A stretch of 64,000 nucleotides of DNA, taken from contig NZ_CP134867.1 of the NCBI RefSeq assembly GCF_031954525.1, positions 1,240,001 to 1,304,000 of the forward strand, read 5' to 3'. Both the position numbers and the translations under genes were made by a program. Of the stretch, positions 18,202 through 30,149 are shown one piece after another; positions within the stretch are counted from its first letter, which is position 1; each line of letters starts with the position of its first letter. The notes below the pieces were generated by a model. That model saw nothing but the letters and a program-made list of their open reading frames with translations, did no database searches and was not told the origin of the DNA. This DNA is from Dyella sp. BiH032. Its GTDB lineage: Bacteria > Pseudomonadota > Gammaproteobacteria > Xanthomonadales > Rhodanobacteraceae.

Positions 18202-18755
18202 TAGCTTTGTCCGCGCGCGCCGTAAGCGGCCAGCACGGCGCGTGCCTCGTCGCGCAGGATGTCGCGGCGCACGGCGATGCCGCGGCGCTCGAGTTCGCCG
18301 ATCCAATCCGCCGGCAGCGGGCCTTCGTCGAACGCGGTCAACGTCTCGACGTCCTCCGCGCGCGCGCCGATCAGCAGCTCGTCCACACCGGCCCATACCG
18401 TGGCGCCGTAGCACTGGCAGCATGGCTGCGCGCTGGTGGCGAGCGTGTAGCGGCCGCCGTCGGCGTTGAGGCGGAAGCTCGCCATGCGCTGCTGCGCGGC
18501 CATGTAGGCCATCATCTCGGCGTGCGCCACCGAGCAGGTCTGCGGCACGACGCGGTTGACGCCGACCGAGATGACGCGTCCGTGCGCGTCGAACACGGCG
18601 GCACCGAAGGGGCCGCCCAGGCCGTGTTCGATGTTGTGGCTGGACAGCTGGATCGCCAGGTCCACGCGTTCCTCGTCGGTGAGGTAGCGCTTGCTGGTGT
18701 CGACCAGTTCGCCCAGCCATGGCGGCAGGGTCAGGTGAATCTGCAACGGCAGCAT
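18198..18755 (-). CDS. Nucleoside/guanine deaminase-like protein (CDA superfamily)
   Basis: A 185-residue zinc hydrolase. HAEM (zinc His plus catalytic Glu) lies near residue 80, followed by SAQPCCQC (PCxxC zinc cysteines) about 28 residues later. The layout resembles guanine deaminase and related nucleoside deaminases; the actual substrate is unknown. ATG at 18755 has GGGAG at 7 bases and begins 2 bases after the glnS stop. A GTG at 18761 is a weaker alternative. Confidence 0.85.
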   Translation of the reverse strand: MLPLQIHLTLPPWLGELVDTSKRYLTDEERVDLAIQLSSHNIEHGLGGPFGAAVFDAHGRVISVGVNRVVPQTCSVAHAEMMAYMAAQQRMASFRLNADGGRYTLATSAQPCCQCYGATVWAGVDELLIGARAEDVETLTAFDEGPLPADWIGELERRGIAVRRDILRDEARAVLAAYGARGQSY

Positions 18756-18757
18756 GC

Positions 18758-20524
<1,767 letters not shown>

Positions 20525-20599
20525 CGGGGGACTCGCGGGTCATTGGCTGAAACGGCCAAGTTTACCCTGTCCCCCGGGATGCCGCTGCCCTCTCCGCAG

Positions 20600-21682
<1,083 letters not shown>

Positions 21683-21810
21683 TCCGCCTCTTCCCCTGCG
21701 AGAGCCGTCTTTGCGAGACCTTAGTGCAGCGCCACGGTGGTTGCCACTAGGCCGCACGGCCGGTCGGCAGCAGGCTTGCGGCCTCCGCGGGCGGGGGGTA
21801 GCGTGCCGCC

Positions 21811-22086
21811 ATGCGCATCGCTTACCGAGCCGAAACTCTGATCGACGCCCATCTCGTGAAGGATGCGCTGGAACGTGCCGACATCCCGGCCTTTGTGGCC
21901 GGCGAATACCTGACTGGTGCGGTGGGCAATCTCCCTGCGCTCGACTACGTGGCCGTGCTGGTGCCGGAGGCGAGTCTGCCCGCCGCCGAGGCGGTGGTGC
22001 GCGAGGTGGAACTCCAGCTGGCCGACGCGCGGCAGGCGCTGGACGGCTGGGCGGACGACGGCCTTCCCTCCTGCATGCCTGCTTGA
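21811..22086 (+). CDS. DUF2007 family protein
   Basis: A 91-residue soluble protein with the DUF2007 fold pattern: V-RA-TLIDAHLVKD-LE--DIPAFV-GEYL-GA-GNLPA at the N terminus and V-V-E---A-A-VV-E near the middle. The function is unknown; the family is sometimes called putative signal transducing. No ribosome binding site precedes the ATG, while TAGCGT lies 6 bases upstream, so a leaderless mRNA is possible. apt follows 60 bases downstream. Confidence 0.8.
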   Translation: MRIAYRAETLIDAHLVKDALERADIPAFVAGEYLTGAVGNLPALDYVAVLVPEASLPAAEAVVREVELQLADARQALDGWADDGLPSCMPA

Positions 22087-22146
22087 GGCTGCCTGGAACG
22101 GGCGCGCTATGCTTGCCCGTTCCCTACGCATGGCCTGAAGCCTTTC

Positions 22147-22677
22147 ATGACATCGAGCATCCGACAGATCGAGGCGCTGATCCGCGCCGTTCCGGATTTT
22201 CCGCAGCCGGGCGTGGTGTTCCGCGACATCACGCCGTTGCTGGCCGACGCCGGCGGCTTCGCCCGCTGCATCGATGCGCTTGCCGAACCATGGCAAGGCA
22301 GCGGCGTGCAGGCGGTGTGCGGCATCGAATCACGCGGGTTCATCTTCGGCGCGGCGCTGGCGCAGAAGCTGCACGCGGGCTTCGTGCCCCTGCGCAAGCC
22401 CAACAAGCTGCCGCCGCCGGTGGTATCGGTGGACTACGCGCTCGAATACGGCAAGGACCGACTGGAGGCGCGTAACGATGCGCTGCGTTCCGGCGAAAAG
22501 GTCCTGATCGTGGACGACGTGCTCGCCACCGGCGGCACCCTGGATGCCGCCTGCCGTTTGGTGGAAACGCTCGGGGCGGTACGCGTGGGCGCCAGCGTGG
22601 TGATCGAGCTGGAGGCGCTGCAAGGCCGCCATCGCCTGCCCGGAAACACGCCGCTGCATGCGCTGCTGCGCTACTGA
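22147..22677 (+). CDS. apt: Adenine phosphoribosyltransferase
   Basis: Purine salvage: adenine plus PRPP gives AMP. The 176-residue protein has the type I phosphoribosyltransferase motif [13 protein letters not shown] (about 118-130), [13 protein letters not shown] and the [13 protein letters not shown]-terminal signature of APRT. A candidate -10 TATGCT lies at 22109-22114. The length is normal. Confidence 0.96.
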   Translation: MTSSIRQIEALIRAVPDFPQPGVVFRDITPLLADAGGFARCIDALAEPWQGSGVQAVCGIESRGFIFGAALAQKLHAGFVPLRKPNKLPPPVVSVDYALEYGKDRLEARNDALRSGEKVLIVDDVLATGGTLDAACRLVETLGAVRVGASVVIELEALQGRHRLPGNTPLHALLRY

Positions 22678-22738
22678 GCACATTGAGAAGCGCGCTGTCC
22701 GCCGCCACCTAACTCACTCTCATCTGAGGAGATCAGCC

Positions 22739-23395
22739 ATGCTCGGTATCGGTGCCTGGAAACAACGCCTGCCCCATCGCGAGGACGCGCTGCCCGGACG
22801 CGCGCAGGCCATCGCGCCGCCGTCCGCGCATCATGTGCACGGACGCCCGCTCATGCCGGAAGCCTTCCCCGGCAGCGAAGTGCTGCAGGTCGGCATGGGC
22901 TGCTTCTGGGGCGCGGAGCGCAAGTTCTGGTCGATGCCCGGGGTGCTGACCACCGCGGTCGGCTACGCGGGCGGCTACACGCCCAACCCGACGTATCGCG
23001 AGGTGTGTTCCGGCGAAACCGGCCATGCCGAGGTTGTGCAGATCGTCTACGACCCTGCGCAGGTCGATGTCGACACGCTTTTGCGCACGTTCTGGGAGAA
23101 CCACGACCCGACGCAAGGGATGCGCCAGGGCAATGACGTGGGCACGCAGTACCGTTCGGCCGTCTATACGTCGACACCGGCGCAGCGTGCGGCAGTGGAG
23201 GCTTCGCTGCGCCGCTACCAGGCGGAACTGGAGCGGGCCGGGCACGGGCGCATCACGACGGAAGTGGCGGATGCGGGACCGTTCTATTACGCGGAGCCGG
23301 AGCACCAGCAGTATTTGTCGAAGCATCCGGATGGGTATTGCGGGTTGGGTGGGACGGGGGTGAGTTGTCCGATCGGGCTCGGGCGGGTGGAATGA
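22739..23395 (+). CDS. msrA: Peptide-methionine (S)-S-oxide reductase MsrA
   Basis: Repairs methionine-S-sulfoxide in proteins. The 218-residue product has the catalytic GMGCFWGAE motif, [37 protein letters not shown] and, near the C terminus, [12 protein letters not shown] with resolving cysteines. ATG at 22739 is set by GAGGAG at 7 bases. The last 20 codons turn strongly G/T-rich just ahead of repeat copy D. Confidence 0.96.
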   Translation: MLGIGAWKQRLPHREDALPGRAQAIAPPSAHHVHGRPLMPEAFPGSEVLQVGMGCFWGAERKFWSMPGVLTTAVGYAGGYTPNPTYREVCSGETGHAEVVQIVYDPAQVDVDTLLRTFWENHDPTQGMRQGNDVGTQYRSAVYTSTPAQRAAVEASLRRYQAELERAGHGRITTEVADAGPFYYAEPEHQQYLSKHPDGYCGLGGTGVSCPIGLGRVE

Positions 23396-23446
23396 GGTGA
23401 GCGCTTTGCGCGGGAGGGTGTGGCGTGTGGGCTTTGCAGCCCACAC

Positions 23447-24016
23447 GTAGGTCGGAGTGAGCTTGCGAACCCGACGGGCGCGAAGGGACGCCTCGTACTC
23501 ACCACTCGTCATTCCGGCGCAGGCCGGACGGAGCGCGTAGCGCGGAGAACGCTCGGAGGGTGGCCCCGAAGGGGCGAGCGTAGCGAGTCATCCAGTGGCG
23601 TCACGGCTCGATTGTCGCGACGTGGTCGCCAGCTTTGTCTCGCCCAAAGGGCGAGGGGTTTCGCTCTCCTGCCGGAGAGCGAGTTACTTCTTCTTTGCTT
23701 GCCCAAAGAAGAAGTAACCAAGAAGAAAGGGCCCCCTGCGCGGCGCCCTCCGCAGCCTTCGCTGCTGTGGGTGCGTTGAGGGCTGGCCGGGCTTTTCGGC
23801 AGGGCATCCTGCCCTGATCGAAAAGGCGGGGACATCCCTGTCCCCGCCCGCCTGCGGCGGCCTGATCGTCCAGCCCTCACCGCCGCGAAGGGAACCCGGG
23901 AGATCAAGAGCGTCACGGAGCGTCGCTTCGCTCGCTCTTGTTTGGTCATTGCTGCTCGCGGCGGTACCGCACTTCTCCTTCTCCCCTCCGGGGAGAAGGC
24001 GGGATGAGGGGCGGGG
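23447..24016 (+). repeat. Long modular hairpin repeat, copy D
   Basis: The most complete copy, about 570 bases. It has M1 (GTAGGTCGGAGTGAGC...), the module ending GAGTCATCCAGTGG, the CGCTCTCC/GGAGAGCG hairpin, the 13-bp GTTACTTCTTCTT stem, CTTTTCGG..TCGAAAAG, GGGGAC blocks and the terminal CTTCTCCCC hairpin. It lies between convergent msrA and the formyltransferase gene, whose stop is about 36 bases from the right end. Confidence 0.85.
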
Positions 24017-24051
24017 CTTGCGAGAACACTTCATCGCACGTCCACCGCAAC

Positions 24052-24822
24052 TCACTTCACCCCACGCTTAAACCTCACCTTCCAGTAACCCCACAGCGTA
24101 GGGTGATACCACTGCCTCGACGGTCCGATGCCCGCCTGAGGAGCCAATCGCCGCTCCGCGGCATCGAGCAGTGCTGCTTTCATCAACGGCAGCGCCTTCG
24201 CCAACTGCAGCACCGGATAGGTGGCGAAGTTGTCTTCGGGTTCCACGTCGATGCGGTCCTGGTAAAGGATGCCGCCGGTGTCCACGCCTTCGTCCACGAG
24301 ATGGACCGTCACGCCGCAATGGGCGCGGTCGTCGTTGGCCAGGGCCCAGTAGCCGCCGTGTACGCCGCGGTAGGCGGGGGTGATGCCCATGTGGGTGTTG
24401 ATGAAAGGCGCGTCCACTTCGTCCAGCAGCTTCCGTGACAGGATGCGCGTGCCATTGACTACCACGGCTTGCGGGGCGAGTTTCTTGAGTAGTCGTACGG
24501 TCTGCTTGCCGTTGGCGCTGGCGACGCGGGTGACGGTGTCGTCGGGAATCGGCGCGTCGGATAGACCGTGCTGCCGCATGAGGCTTTCGACGCGTGCGTG
24601 CGCGGCGTGGCTGAGCAGGCGGCTATACACGATGAAGGCGAACTGCCCCAGGGTTTCCCATGCGCCCAGCTTGCGCGCGCGGTAGCGCAGCATCTTCAGC
24701 GCCGAAGGTTTGCGTTCGATGATCACCGCGACGATGTCGAACTCGTTGCGCAGGGCGTGGTACATCGCGTGGGTGGTCCATCCTTCGCCGGCGAGCAGCG
24801 CGATCCTTGGCCTAGGCGGCAT
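24052..24822 (-). CDS. Formyltransferase-family protein
   Basis: 256 residues with the formyl-transferase fold of methionyl-tRNA and sugar formyltransferases: VVVNGTRILS, NTHMGITPAYRGVHGGYWAL (the N-H---P-YRG region, about residues 140-160) and VDEGVDTGGIL (the D-G-DTG motif). It probably transfers a formyl group from 10-formyl-tetrahydrofolate to an amino sugar or amine; the substrate is unknown. It overlaps the upstream deacetylase gene by 11 bases, so the two likely act together on a surface glycan. Confidence 0.75.
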   Translation of the reverse strand: MPPRPRIALLAGEGWTTHAMYHALRNEFDIVAVIIERKPSALKMLRYRARKLGAWETLGQFAFIVYSRLLSHAAHARVESLMRQHGLSDAPIPDDTVTRVASANGKQTVRLLKKLAPQAVVVNGTRILSRKLLDEVDAPFINTHMGITPAYRGVHGGYWALANDDRAHCGVTVHLVDEGVDTGGILYQDRIDVEPEDNFATYPVLQLAKALPLMKAALLDAAERRLAPQAGIGPSRQWYHPTLWGYWKVRFKRGVK

Positions 24823-25792
24823 GCATGGTCTCCAGCACGCTTGCGATCTCGCCCATGTTCAGCGACTGCATGCCGTGGACGCGCCGCAGGTGACCGTAAT
24901 AGCCGAGCACCTCGCGCAGACAGGCCAGGTTGCGCTCGATGTCCGCGCCGAAGTTATGGGGATGCCACCACAGATGGAACAGCCGGTTCTCCGCGGCGGC
25001 CTGCTCCATCGCCCGCTTGATGCGACGCATGCGCAACCCTTCGAATGGTGCCAGGCGGTGCGAGTAGGGGCGGAGGAAGCGGCTCGACGGAATGTTGAAC
25101 GGGCGAGTCCGCGCGCATTCCTCCAGCGTGTACGTGTTGGGGCCGGAGAGATTGACGTAGGCGTCGATGAGGCGCGTCGCGCGCACCAGCAGATTCTGTT
25201 CGCGCTGGTTCTTCGGCGTGTAGAACGGCGCGCTTTCATTGCCGCGGTAGCAGGCGATGCCGAGTTCTTCGAGCACAGGCAGGTAATCGGGATTGCCCTG
25301 GTTGCGCGGGAAGACCAGGCTGGCGACCGGAATGCCCTGCGCACGCGCAGCGTCTACCGCGGCCCGCAGATCGGCGCGGAACGATTCGATCGTCTGGCCA
25401 TCTTCCAGGCAGTAGTAGTGCGAAAACGTATGCGTGCCGATTTCCTGTCCTTCGTACTGGCGGATCAGCTCGATCATTTCCGGCGCGAAGTGGTAGTGAT
25501 CGTCCGAACCCCAGGCGTGGTCCTCGATGTAGCGATAGGACGACAGCGGGCCATGGCGATAGTCGGGCAGCACGTCGGGAAGATGCTGGCGCAACTCTTC
25601 GACGTTCTTGAAAAACAGGAAGCCGAGCGTCGCCCAGGTGGCATGGATGCCATGTTCCTCGAACAGGCCCAGCATGCCGCGGATCGCCTCCCGCTCGCCC
25701 CGCAGATTGCGCTCGTAGTCCTGGAGGCTGCGCGCGTCGCGCACGCCCCAATAGAGCTCGAGATCCAGCGAGACGGTGAAGATGCCCGGCAT
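24812..25792 (-). CDS. Polysaccharide deacetylase family protein
   Basis: A 326-residue NodB-like carbohydrate esterase. SLDLELYWG provides the first metal/catalytic Asp near residue 8, and GTHTFSHYYC (about 135-144) gives the HxxxH metal pair. WWHPHNFG near 285 resembles the last motif. No signal peptide is seen with ATG 25792, so it is probably cytoplasmic and acts on a nucleotide-linked or lipid-linked sugar, as ArnD-type enzymes do. Coupled to the formyltransferase, it could exchange acetyl or formyl groups on an amino sugar; this is inference. Confidence 0.8.
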   Translation of the reverse strand: MPGIFTVSLDLELYWGVRDARSLQDYERNLRGEREAIRGMLGLFEEHGIHATWATLGFLFFKNVEELRQHLPDVLPDYRHGPLSSYRYIEDHAWGSDDHYHFAPEMIELIRQYEGQEIGTHTFSHYYCLEDGQTIESFRADLRAAVDAARAQGIPVASLVFPRNQGNPDYLPVLEELGIACYRGNESAPFYTPKNQREQNLLVRATRLIDAYVNLSGPNTYTLEECARTRPFNIPSSRFLRPYSHRLAPFEGLRMRRIKRAMEQAAAENRLFHLWWHPHNFGADIERNLACLREVLGYYGHLRRVHGMQSLNMGEIASVLETMHAA

Positions 25793-25934
25793 GTGTCTGC
25801 ACTCAACCTCGTGGTCTGGTCCGCTGCCCATGACTGCCGCACGTCACCGACCGCGCCGCTTCCACGCGGCGTAGCGATGCCGGCAGTCCTTCTGCCCCCC
25901 TTTGCTTTGTTCAGGCTCGACGCGCACGCCGAAC

Positions 25935-25955
25935 GAACAATCTCGCGGATTGTTC
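25935..25955. promoter_or_regulatory. Inverted repeat GAACAATC-N5-GATTGTTC
   Basis: A perfect 8-bp inverted repeat with 5-base centre, 143 bases upstream of the deacetylase start. It could be an operator for the deacetylase-formyltransferase operon or an RNA hairpin. It is AT-rich relative to its surroundings. Confidence 0.45.
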
Positions 25956-26010
25956 TGGCGGCAATCTGAAGGGTGGATGAGGGACCGGAAGCGGGCAGGT
26001 GCTGCCGTTT

Positions 26011-26026
26011 ATGTGCACGTGCACAT
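26011..26026. promoter_or_regulatory. Perfect 16-bp palindrome ATGTGCACGTGCACAT
   Basis: A fully symmetric 16-mer 8 bases beyond the oxyR stop, in the upstream region of the deacetylase operon. Its symmetry and intergenic position suggest a protein-binding site, but I cannot name the regulator. Confidence 0.45.
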
Positions 26027-26033
26027 TGCGGCA

Positions 26034-26984
26034 TCAGGCCGGCGTACGGGAGCGACTGCTGACTTTGGGCTGGCTTAGTTCCGGGCGCAGCAGGCCGTCC
26101 GGAAGTCCGCGCATGACATCCGCGAAACGCTGCAGGAATGCGCCCATGGAAGAACTCTTGCGCCAGACCAGCGCGATGCGTCGGCTGGGCGCATGTCCCG
26201 CGAATTCAATCAGGTGCACGTTGTCGGTGCGTGCCACCGGCGGCTTGATGGCGAGAGTGGGGAGCAGGGTGATGCCGACGTTGGCAGCGACCATCTGGCG
26301 CAGCGTTTCCAGGCTGGTGGCGCGGAAACCGGACCGCTCGCCCGCACCGGCCAGGTGACAGACCTCCAGCGCCTGGTCGCGCATGCAGTGGCCGTCTTCG
26401 AGCAGCAACAAGCTTTCGTCTTCCAGATCACCCAGCTTGAGACGCTGTTTCTTGTGCGCCAGCGGGTGGCCGTCGGGTACGGCCAGGACGAAGGGTTCCT
26501 CGAACAGAAATTCCGCGTGCAGGCTGTCCTCGTGCAGCGGCAGCGCGAGCACGCCAACGTCCAGCGAACCTTCGCGCAGCATACGGATGACCTGCTCGGT
26601 CTTTTCCTCCACCAGCAGCAGTTCCAGGCGCGGGAAGCGTTCGCGCACCAATGGGACCAGATGCGGCAGCAGATACGGCCCGAGCGTAGGGAAGATGCCC
26701 AGGCGCAGCGTGCCGGATTCCGGATCGCGCGTGCGCTGCGCGATGGCCTTGATCTCATCGATCTCCGCGAGCACGCCGCGCGCGCGGCGCGCGATCTCGC
26801 GGCCGGTCTCGGTCAGCAGCACCTTGCGCGGCGTGCGTTCCACCAGCGGCACGCCCAGTTCGTCTTCCAGCTTCTTGATCTGCGTCGACAGAGTGGGCTG
26901 GCTGACGAAGCTGGCCTCGGCCGCGCGGCCGAAATGCCGGTGTTCGGCGAGGGCGACGAGGTACTGGAGATCGCGCAGATTCAT
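26034..26984 (-). CDS. oxyR: LysR-family hydrogen peroxide regulator OxyR
   Basis: A 316-residue transcription factor. The N-terminal LysR helix-turn-helix (MNLRDLQYLVALAEHRHFGRAA, SQPTLSTQIKKLE) is followed by a substrate-binding fold. The redox site EDGHCMRDQALEVCHLAG keeps both cysteines in the OxyR spacing (Cys-N8-Cys). H2O2 oxidation to a disulfide would activate it. ATG 26984 gives the canonical OxyR N terminus. A good OxyR-type site lies 25 bases upstream, suggesting autoregulation. Confidence 0.95.
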   Translation of the reverse strand: MNLRDLQYLVALAEHRHFGRAAEASFVSQPTLSTQIKKLEDELGVPLVERTPRKVLLTETGREIARRARGVLAEIDEIKAIAQRTRDPESGTLRLGIFPTLGPYLLPHLVPLVRERFPRLELLLVEEKTEQVIRMLREGSLDVGVLALPLHEDSLHAEFLFEEPFVLAVPDGHPLAHKKQRLKLGDLEDESLLLLEDGHCMRDQALEVCHLAGAGERSGFRATSLETLRQMVAANVGITLLPTLAIKPPVARTDNVHLIEFAGHAPSRRIALVWRKSSSMGAFLQRFADVMRGLPDGLLRPELSQPKVSSRSRTPA

Positions 26985-27294
26985 GGGGAAAAACGGCCGA
27001 TACGTTGGATAGTCGAAATCTATCACGATCATGAGAACAATCAATTGGAGCAATTCCTCAGGTTCACCTAGGCTTTGTCGCACGAGTTGCTCCACCCGCG
27101 CGCCACTCCTGCCCCTCCCCCCGCAGGCGCGCGGTTCCCCCCACCGGCGGCGAGCCCCCTTCGCCGCCGGTTTTTTCTTGCCTGTCGGAAACATGCTGCG
27201 CAGCAGCGGCGCGGCCATGTCTTCTGGCACTGTGTCCGAAGTCACGCCTCCGCCTAGCGTGAAAGGCTCTTTTGTGTCCCCTGGGGAAATTCTC
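26985..27294. other. oxyR-aminopeptidase divergent intergenic region
   Basis: 310 bases. Apart from the OxyR-like site there is a C-rich then G-rich stretch (27100-27180) with CGGCGG/CCGCCG symmetry, which may form a hairpin in the aminopeptidase leader. No additional gene is supported. Confidence 0.5.
27009..27045. promoter_or_regulatory. Candidate OxyR binding site
   Basis: ATAG-N7-CTAT (27009-27023) is a full first half of the OxyR consensus. After 7 bases comes ATGA-N7-CAAT (27031-27045), a degenerate second half. The layout matches the four-element OxyR consensus (ATAG-N7-CTAT-N7-ATAG-N7-CTAT). It lies between oxyR and the divergent aminopeptidase gene. Confidence 0.7.
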
Positions 27295-29979
27295 ATGCGT
27301 CGTCTCGTCCGCCCGCTCATGCTGAGCGTTCTCGCCGCGTCCTGCGGCGCCGCCCTGGCTGCTCCCGCCGCTTCCGACCAGCCGCAAGGCAAGCTACCGC
27401 GCTGGGCGATGCCGGAGTCCTACCAGCTGGCTTTCAAGGTGGATCCGAAGCAGCAGGATTTCTCGGGCACCACCACCATCAAGCTCAAGCTGACCCAGGC
27501 GTCGGACCATATCTGGATGCACGGCCGCGAGCTGAAGGTGAGCAAGGTCACCGTCACTGATGCCAAGGGCAAGGTGCACGCCGGCAAGTACGAGGACGTC
27601 GCGCCGAAGGAAGGCGTGGTGCGCATCGACCTCGGCGGCACGCTGCAGCCGCAGGAGCTGAGCGTGGCGATCGAGTACACCGCGCCGCTCAACCAGCAGT
27701 TGCAGGGCCTGTACAAGGTGAGCCACGAAGGCCAGCCCTATGCGATGACGCAGATGGAGCCGATCAGCGCGCGCTTCGCTTTCCCGGGTTTCGACGAACC
27801 GTCGTTCAAGACGCCGTTCGATCTCAAGCTCACCATCCCCAGCGATGAAGTGGGTATCGCCAACACCAAGCAGGTGAAGGAAGAGAAGGCTGCCGCCGGC
27901 TGGAAGACCCTGACCTTCGCGACCACCCAGCCGCTGCCGACCTACCTGGTCGCGTTCGGCGTGGGCCCGTGGGACGTGGTGAACGGTCCGACCATTCCCG
28001 CTTCCGAATACCGCAAGCAGGCCACCGACCTGCGCGGCATCGCCGCCAAGGGCGAAGGCCACCGCATGCAGCACGTGCTGGGCGAGACGCCGAGCATCAT
28101 CAAGACGCTGGAGGACTACTACGGCTTCGGCTATCCGTTCGACAAGCTCGACCTGCTCGCCGCGCCGGACTTCTCCGCGGGCGCGATGGAGAACCCGGGC
28201 CTGGTCACCTTCCGCGACTGGCTGCTGCTGCTGGACAAGGATTCCGCCGCCCAGTACGTGCGAGGTTCCTTCAACGTCACCGCGCACGAGCTGGCCCACC
28301 AGTGGACCGGCGATACCGTGACTATGGGCTGGTGGGACGACCTGTGGCTCAACGAAGCCTTCGCCACCTGGATGCAGCAGAAGGTCACCCAGAAGGTGCA
28401 TCCGGAATACCGCGCCGATCTCGACCGCGTGCGCGGCGCGCAGGGCGCGATGAACGGCGACAGCCTCGTCACCACCCGCAAGATCCGCCAGCCGATCACC
28501 GGCAACGGCGACATCGAGACCGCGTTCGACGGCATCACCTACCAGAAGGGCGCCGCTGTGCTCGGCATGTTCGAAGGCTATGTCAGCGAGCCGGTGTTCC
28601 AGAAGGGCATGCGCGCCTACATCCAGGATCACAAGTTCGGTAACGCCACCGCCGAGGACCTGATCGACTCGATCGCCAAGGCGGCCGACAAGGGCGAGGA
28701 CTTCAAGAATGCCTTCAAGAGCTTCCTCAACCAGCCTGGCGTGCCGTACGTGCAGACCAAGCTCGCGCAGGAAGGCGGCAAGACCGTGCTGCACCTGAGC
28801 CAGAGCCGCTATCTGCCGCTCGGCAGCAAGGGTGACGCCAACCATCTGTGGGGCGTGCCGGTCTGCGTGCGCTACGCCGTGGGCGGCGACAGCAAGGTCG
28901 CCTGCGAACTGCTGGACAAGGCCCAGGGCACGATGGAACTGCCGGGCGCCACCGCACAGAGCTGGGTGATGCCCAACGCCAACGGCAGCGGCTACTACCG
29001 CTTCAGCATGGAAAAGAGCGACCTGGCCAAGCTCGGCAAGCAGGTCGACAAGCTGGCCGACGCCGAACAGCTGGCCTACGGCGATGCGGTGAACGCGGCC
29101 TTCCGCCGCGGCGACATCGATGCCGGCGCCGCGCTGGCGGCGCTCAAGCCGCTCACCGGCTCGAAGGTGCGCGAGGTGTCCACCGCGCCGCTGAATACCT
29201 TCAACTGGATCTACAACCAGCTCGCCAGCACCGACGCGCAGCGCGCCAAGCTGGTGGCGTGGGCGAAGTCCGCCTATCTGCCGGAAATGCAGCGCCTGGG
29301 CTACAAGCGCAAGGACGGGGAGCCGGACGGCGATTCGCTGCAGCGCGCCACGCTGGCCGGTTTTCTGGGCCTGGACGTGAAGCTGCCGGAAGTCCGTGCC
29401 GAGTTGCTCAAGCAGGGCGACGCCGTGCTCAAGCCGAAGGCTGACGGCAATCTGGACTTCGCCGCCGCCGACTCCAACCTGCTCGGTGCCGCGCTGGGCG
29501 TGGCGGTGCAGGAGCACGGCAAGAGCGCGGTCGACGCGTTGGTCGCGCAGCTGCCCAAGACCAGCGATCCGGCCCAGCGCAACGCCATCCTGCAAGGCCT
29601 GGCGCAGGCCGAGGATCCGGCGCTGGCCGAGCGCGTGCGCGACCTGTCGCTGGACAAGTCGGTCAAGGTCGGCGAGATGAACGCGCTGCTGATGGGCAAC
29701 CGCGACACCCAGGCCGGCCGCGACGCCATCTGGAAGTGGTCGGTGGCGAACTACGACAAGATCGTGGCTCGCACTGGCAGCTTCGCCGGCGGTCGCCTGC
29801 CGGGGCTGATGGGCGGCGGCGGTTGCTCGCAGGGCGAAGCCGATCGCCTGCAGGCGTTCTTCAAGGACCGCGCCAAGGACGTCTCCGGCGCCGAGCGCGG
29901 CCTGGCCCAGAACGTCGAAGGCACGCTGCTGTGTTCCGCACTGAAAGCCAAGCAGGACCCGGCAGCGATCCTGCGCTGA
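27295..29979 (+). CDS. Exported M1-family metallo-aminopeptidase
   Basis: An 894-residue zinc aminopeptidase with an N-terminal signal peptide (MLSVLAASCGAALAAP), so probably periplasmic, unlike cytoplasmic PepN. GAMENPG (substrate N-terminus recognition) and HELAHQW-N14-LNEAFATW (zinc HExxH plus Glu) are intact near residues 297-355. The C-terminal ERAP1-like helical domain covers about 530-890. ATG 27295 follows GGGGA with good spacing. It likely trims peptides imported across the outer membrane. Confidence 0.92.
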   Translation: MRRLVRPLMLSVLAASCGAALAAPAASDQPQGKLPRWAMPESYQLAFKVDPKQQDFSGTTTIKLKLTQASDHIWMHGRELKVSKVTVTDAKGKVHAGKYEDVAPKEGVVRIDLGGTLQPQELSVAIEYTAPLNQQLQGLYKVSHEGQPYAMTQMEPISARFAFPGFDEPSFKTPFDLKLTIPSDEVGIANTKQVKEEKAAAGWKTLTFATTQPLPTYLVAFGVGPWDVVNGPTIPASEYRKQATDLRGIAAKGEGHRMQHVLGETPSIIKTLEDYYGFGYPFDKLDLLAAPDFSAGAMENPGLVTFRDWLLLLDKDSAAQYVRGSFNVTAHELAHQWTGDTVTMGWWDDLWLNEAFATWMQQKVTQKVHPEYRADLDRVRGAQGAMNGDSLVTTRKIRQPITGNGDIETAFDGITYQKGAAVLGMFEGYVSEPVFQKGMRAYIQDHKFGNATAEDLIDSIAKAADKGEDFKNAFKSFLNQPGVPYVQTKLAQEGGKTVLHLSQSRYLPLGSKGDANHLWGVPVCVRYAVGGDSKVACELLDKAQGTMELPGATAQSWVMPNANGSGYYRFSMEKSDLAKLGKQVDKLADAEQLAYGDAVNAAFRRGDIDAGAALAALKPLTGSKVREVSTAPLNTFNWIYNQLASTDAQRAKLVAWAKSAYLPEMQRLGYKRKDGEPDGDSLQRATLAGFLGLDVKLPEVRAELLKQGDAVLKPKADGNLDFAAADSNLLGAALGVAVQEHGKSAVDALVAQLPKTSDPAQRNAILQGLAQAEDPALAERVRDLSLDKSVKVGEMNALLMGNRDTQAGRDAIWKWSVANYDKIVARTGSFAGGRLPGLMGGGGCSQGEADRLQAFFKDRAKDVSGAERGLAQNVEGTLLCSALKAKQDPAAILR

Positions 29980-30002
29980 TCGGCCAGCAGTGACGCCATG
30001 AA

Positions 30003-30031
30003 CCGGGCGGCGCAAGCCGCCCGGTTTTTTT
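30003..30031 (+). terminator. Rho-independent terminator after aminopeptidase gene
   Basis: A stem CCGGGCGGC/GCCGCCCGG with a GCAA tetraloop is followed by seven T. It lies 24 bases past the stop. Confidence 0.92.
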
Positions 30032-30149
30032 GTGCCTCGCCAACCCCGGCCGGGCCGCCGCCGCGTTGCATCCTTCACGGCGTTGTCATGAACGGCGCCG
30101 TTCCACCTACACTGCGTCGCGGCCACTGAGGGCCAGAGGGGAGACAGGT

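Noticed and set aside
18202..18720. Extended N terminus for the TVP38 protein
   Set aside because: The extension lies entirely inside the deaminase gene in another frame and is Arg-rich. The TTG overlapping the deaminase stop is the sensible start.
26985..27392. Extended N terminus for OxyR
   Set aside because: The first 136 residues would have no LysR homology and would cover the promoter and OxyR site. ATG 26984 gives the canonical N terminus.
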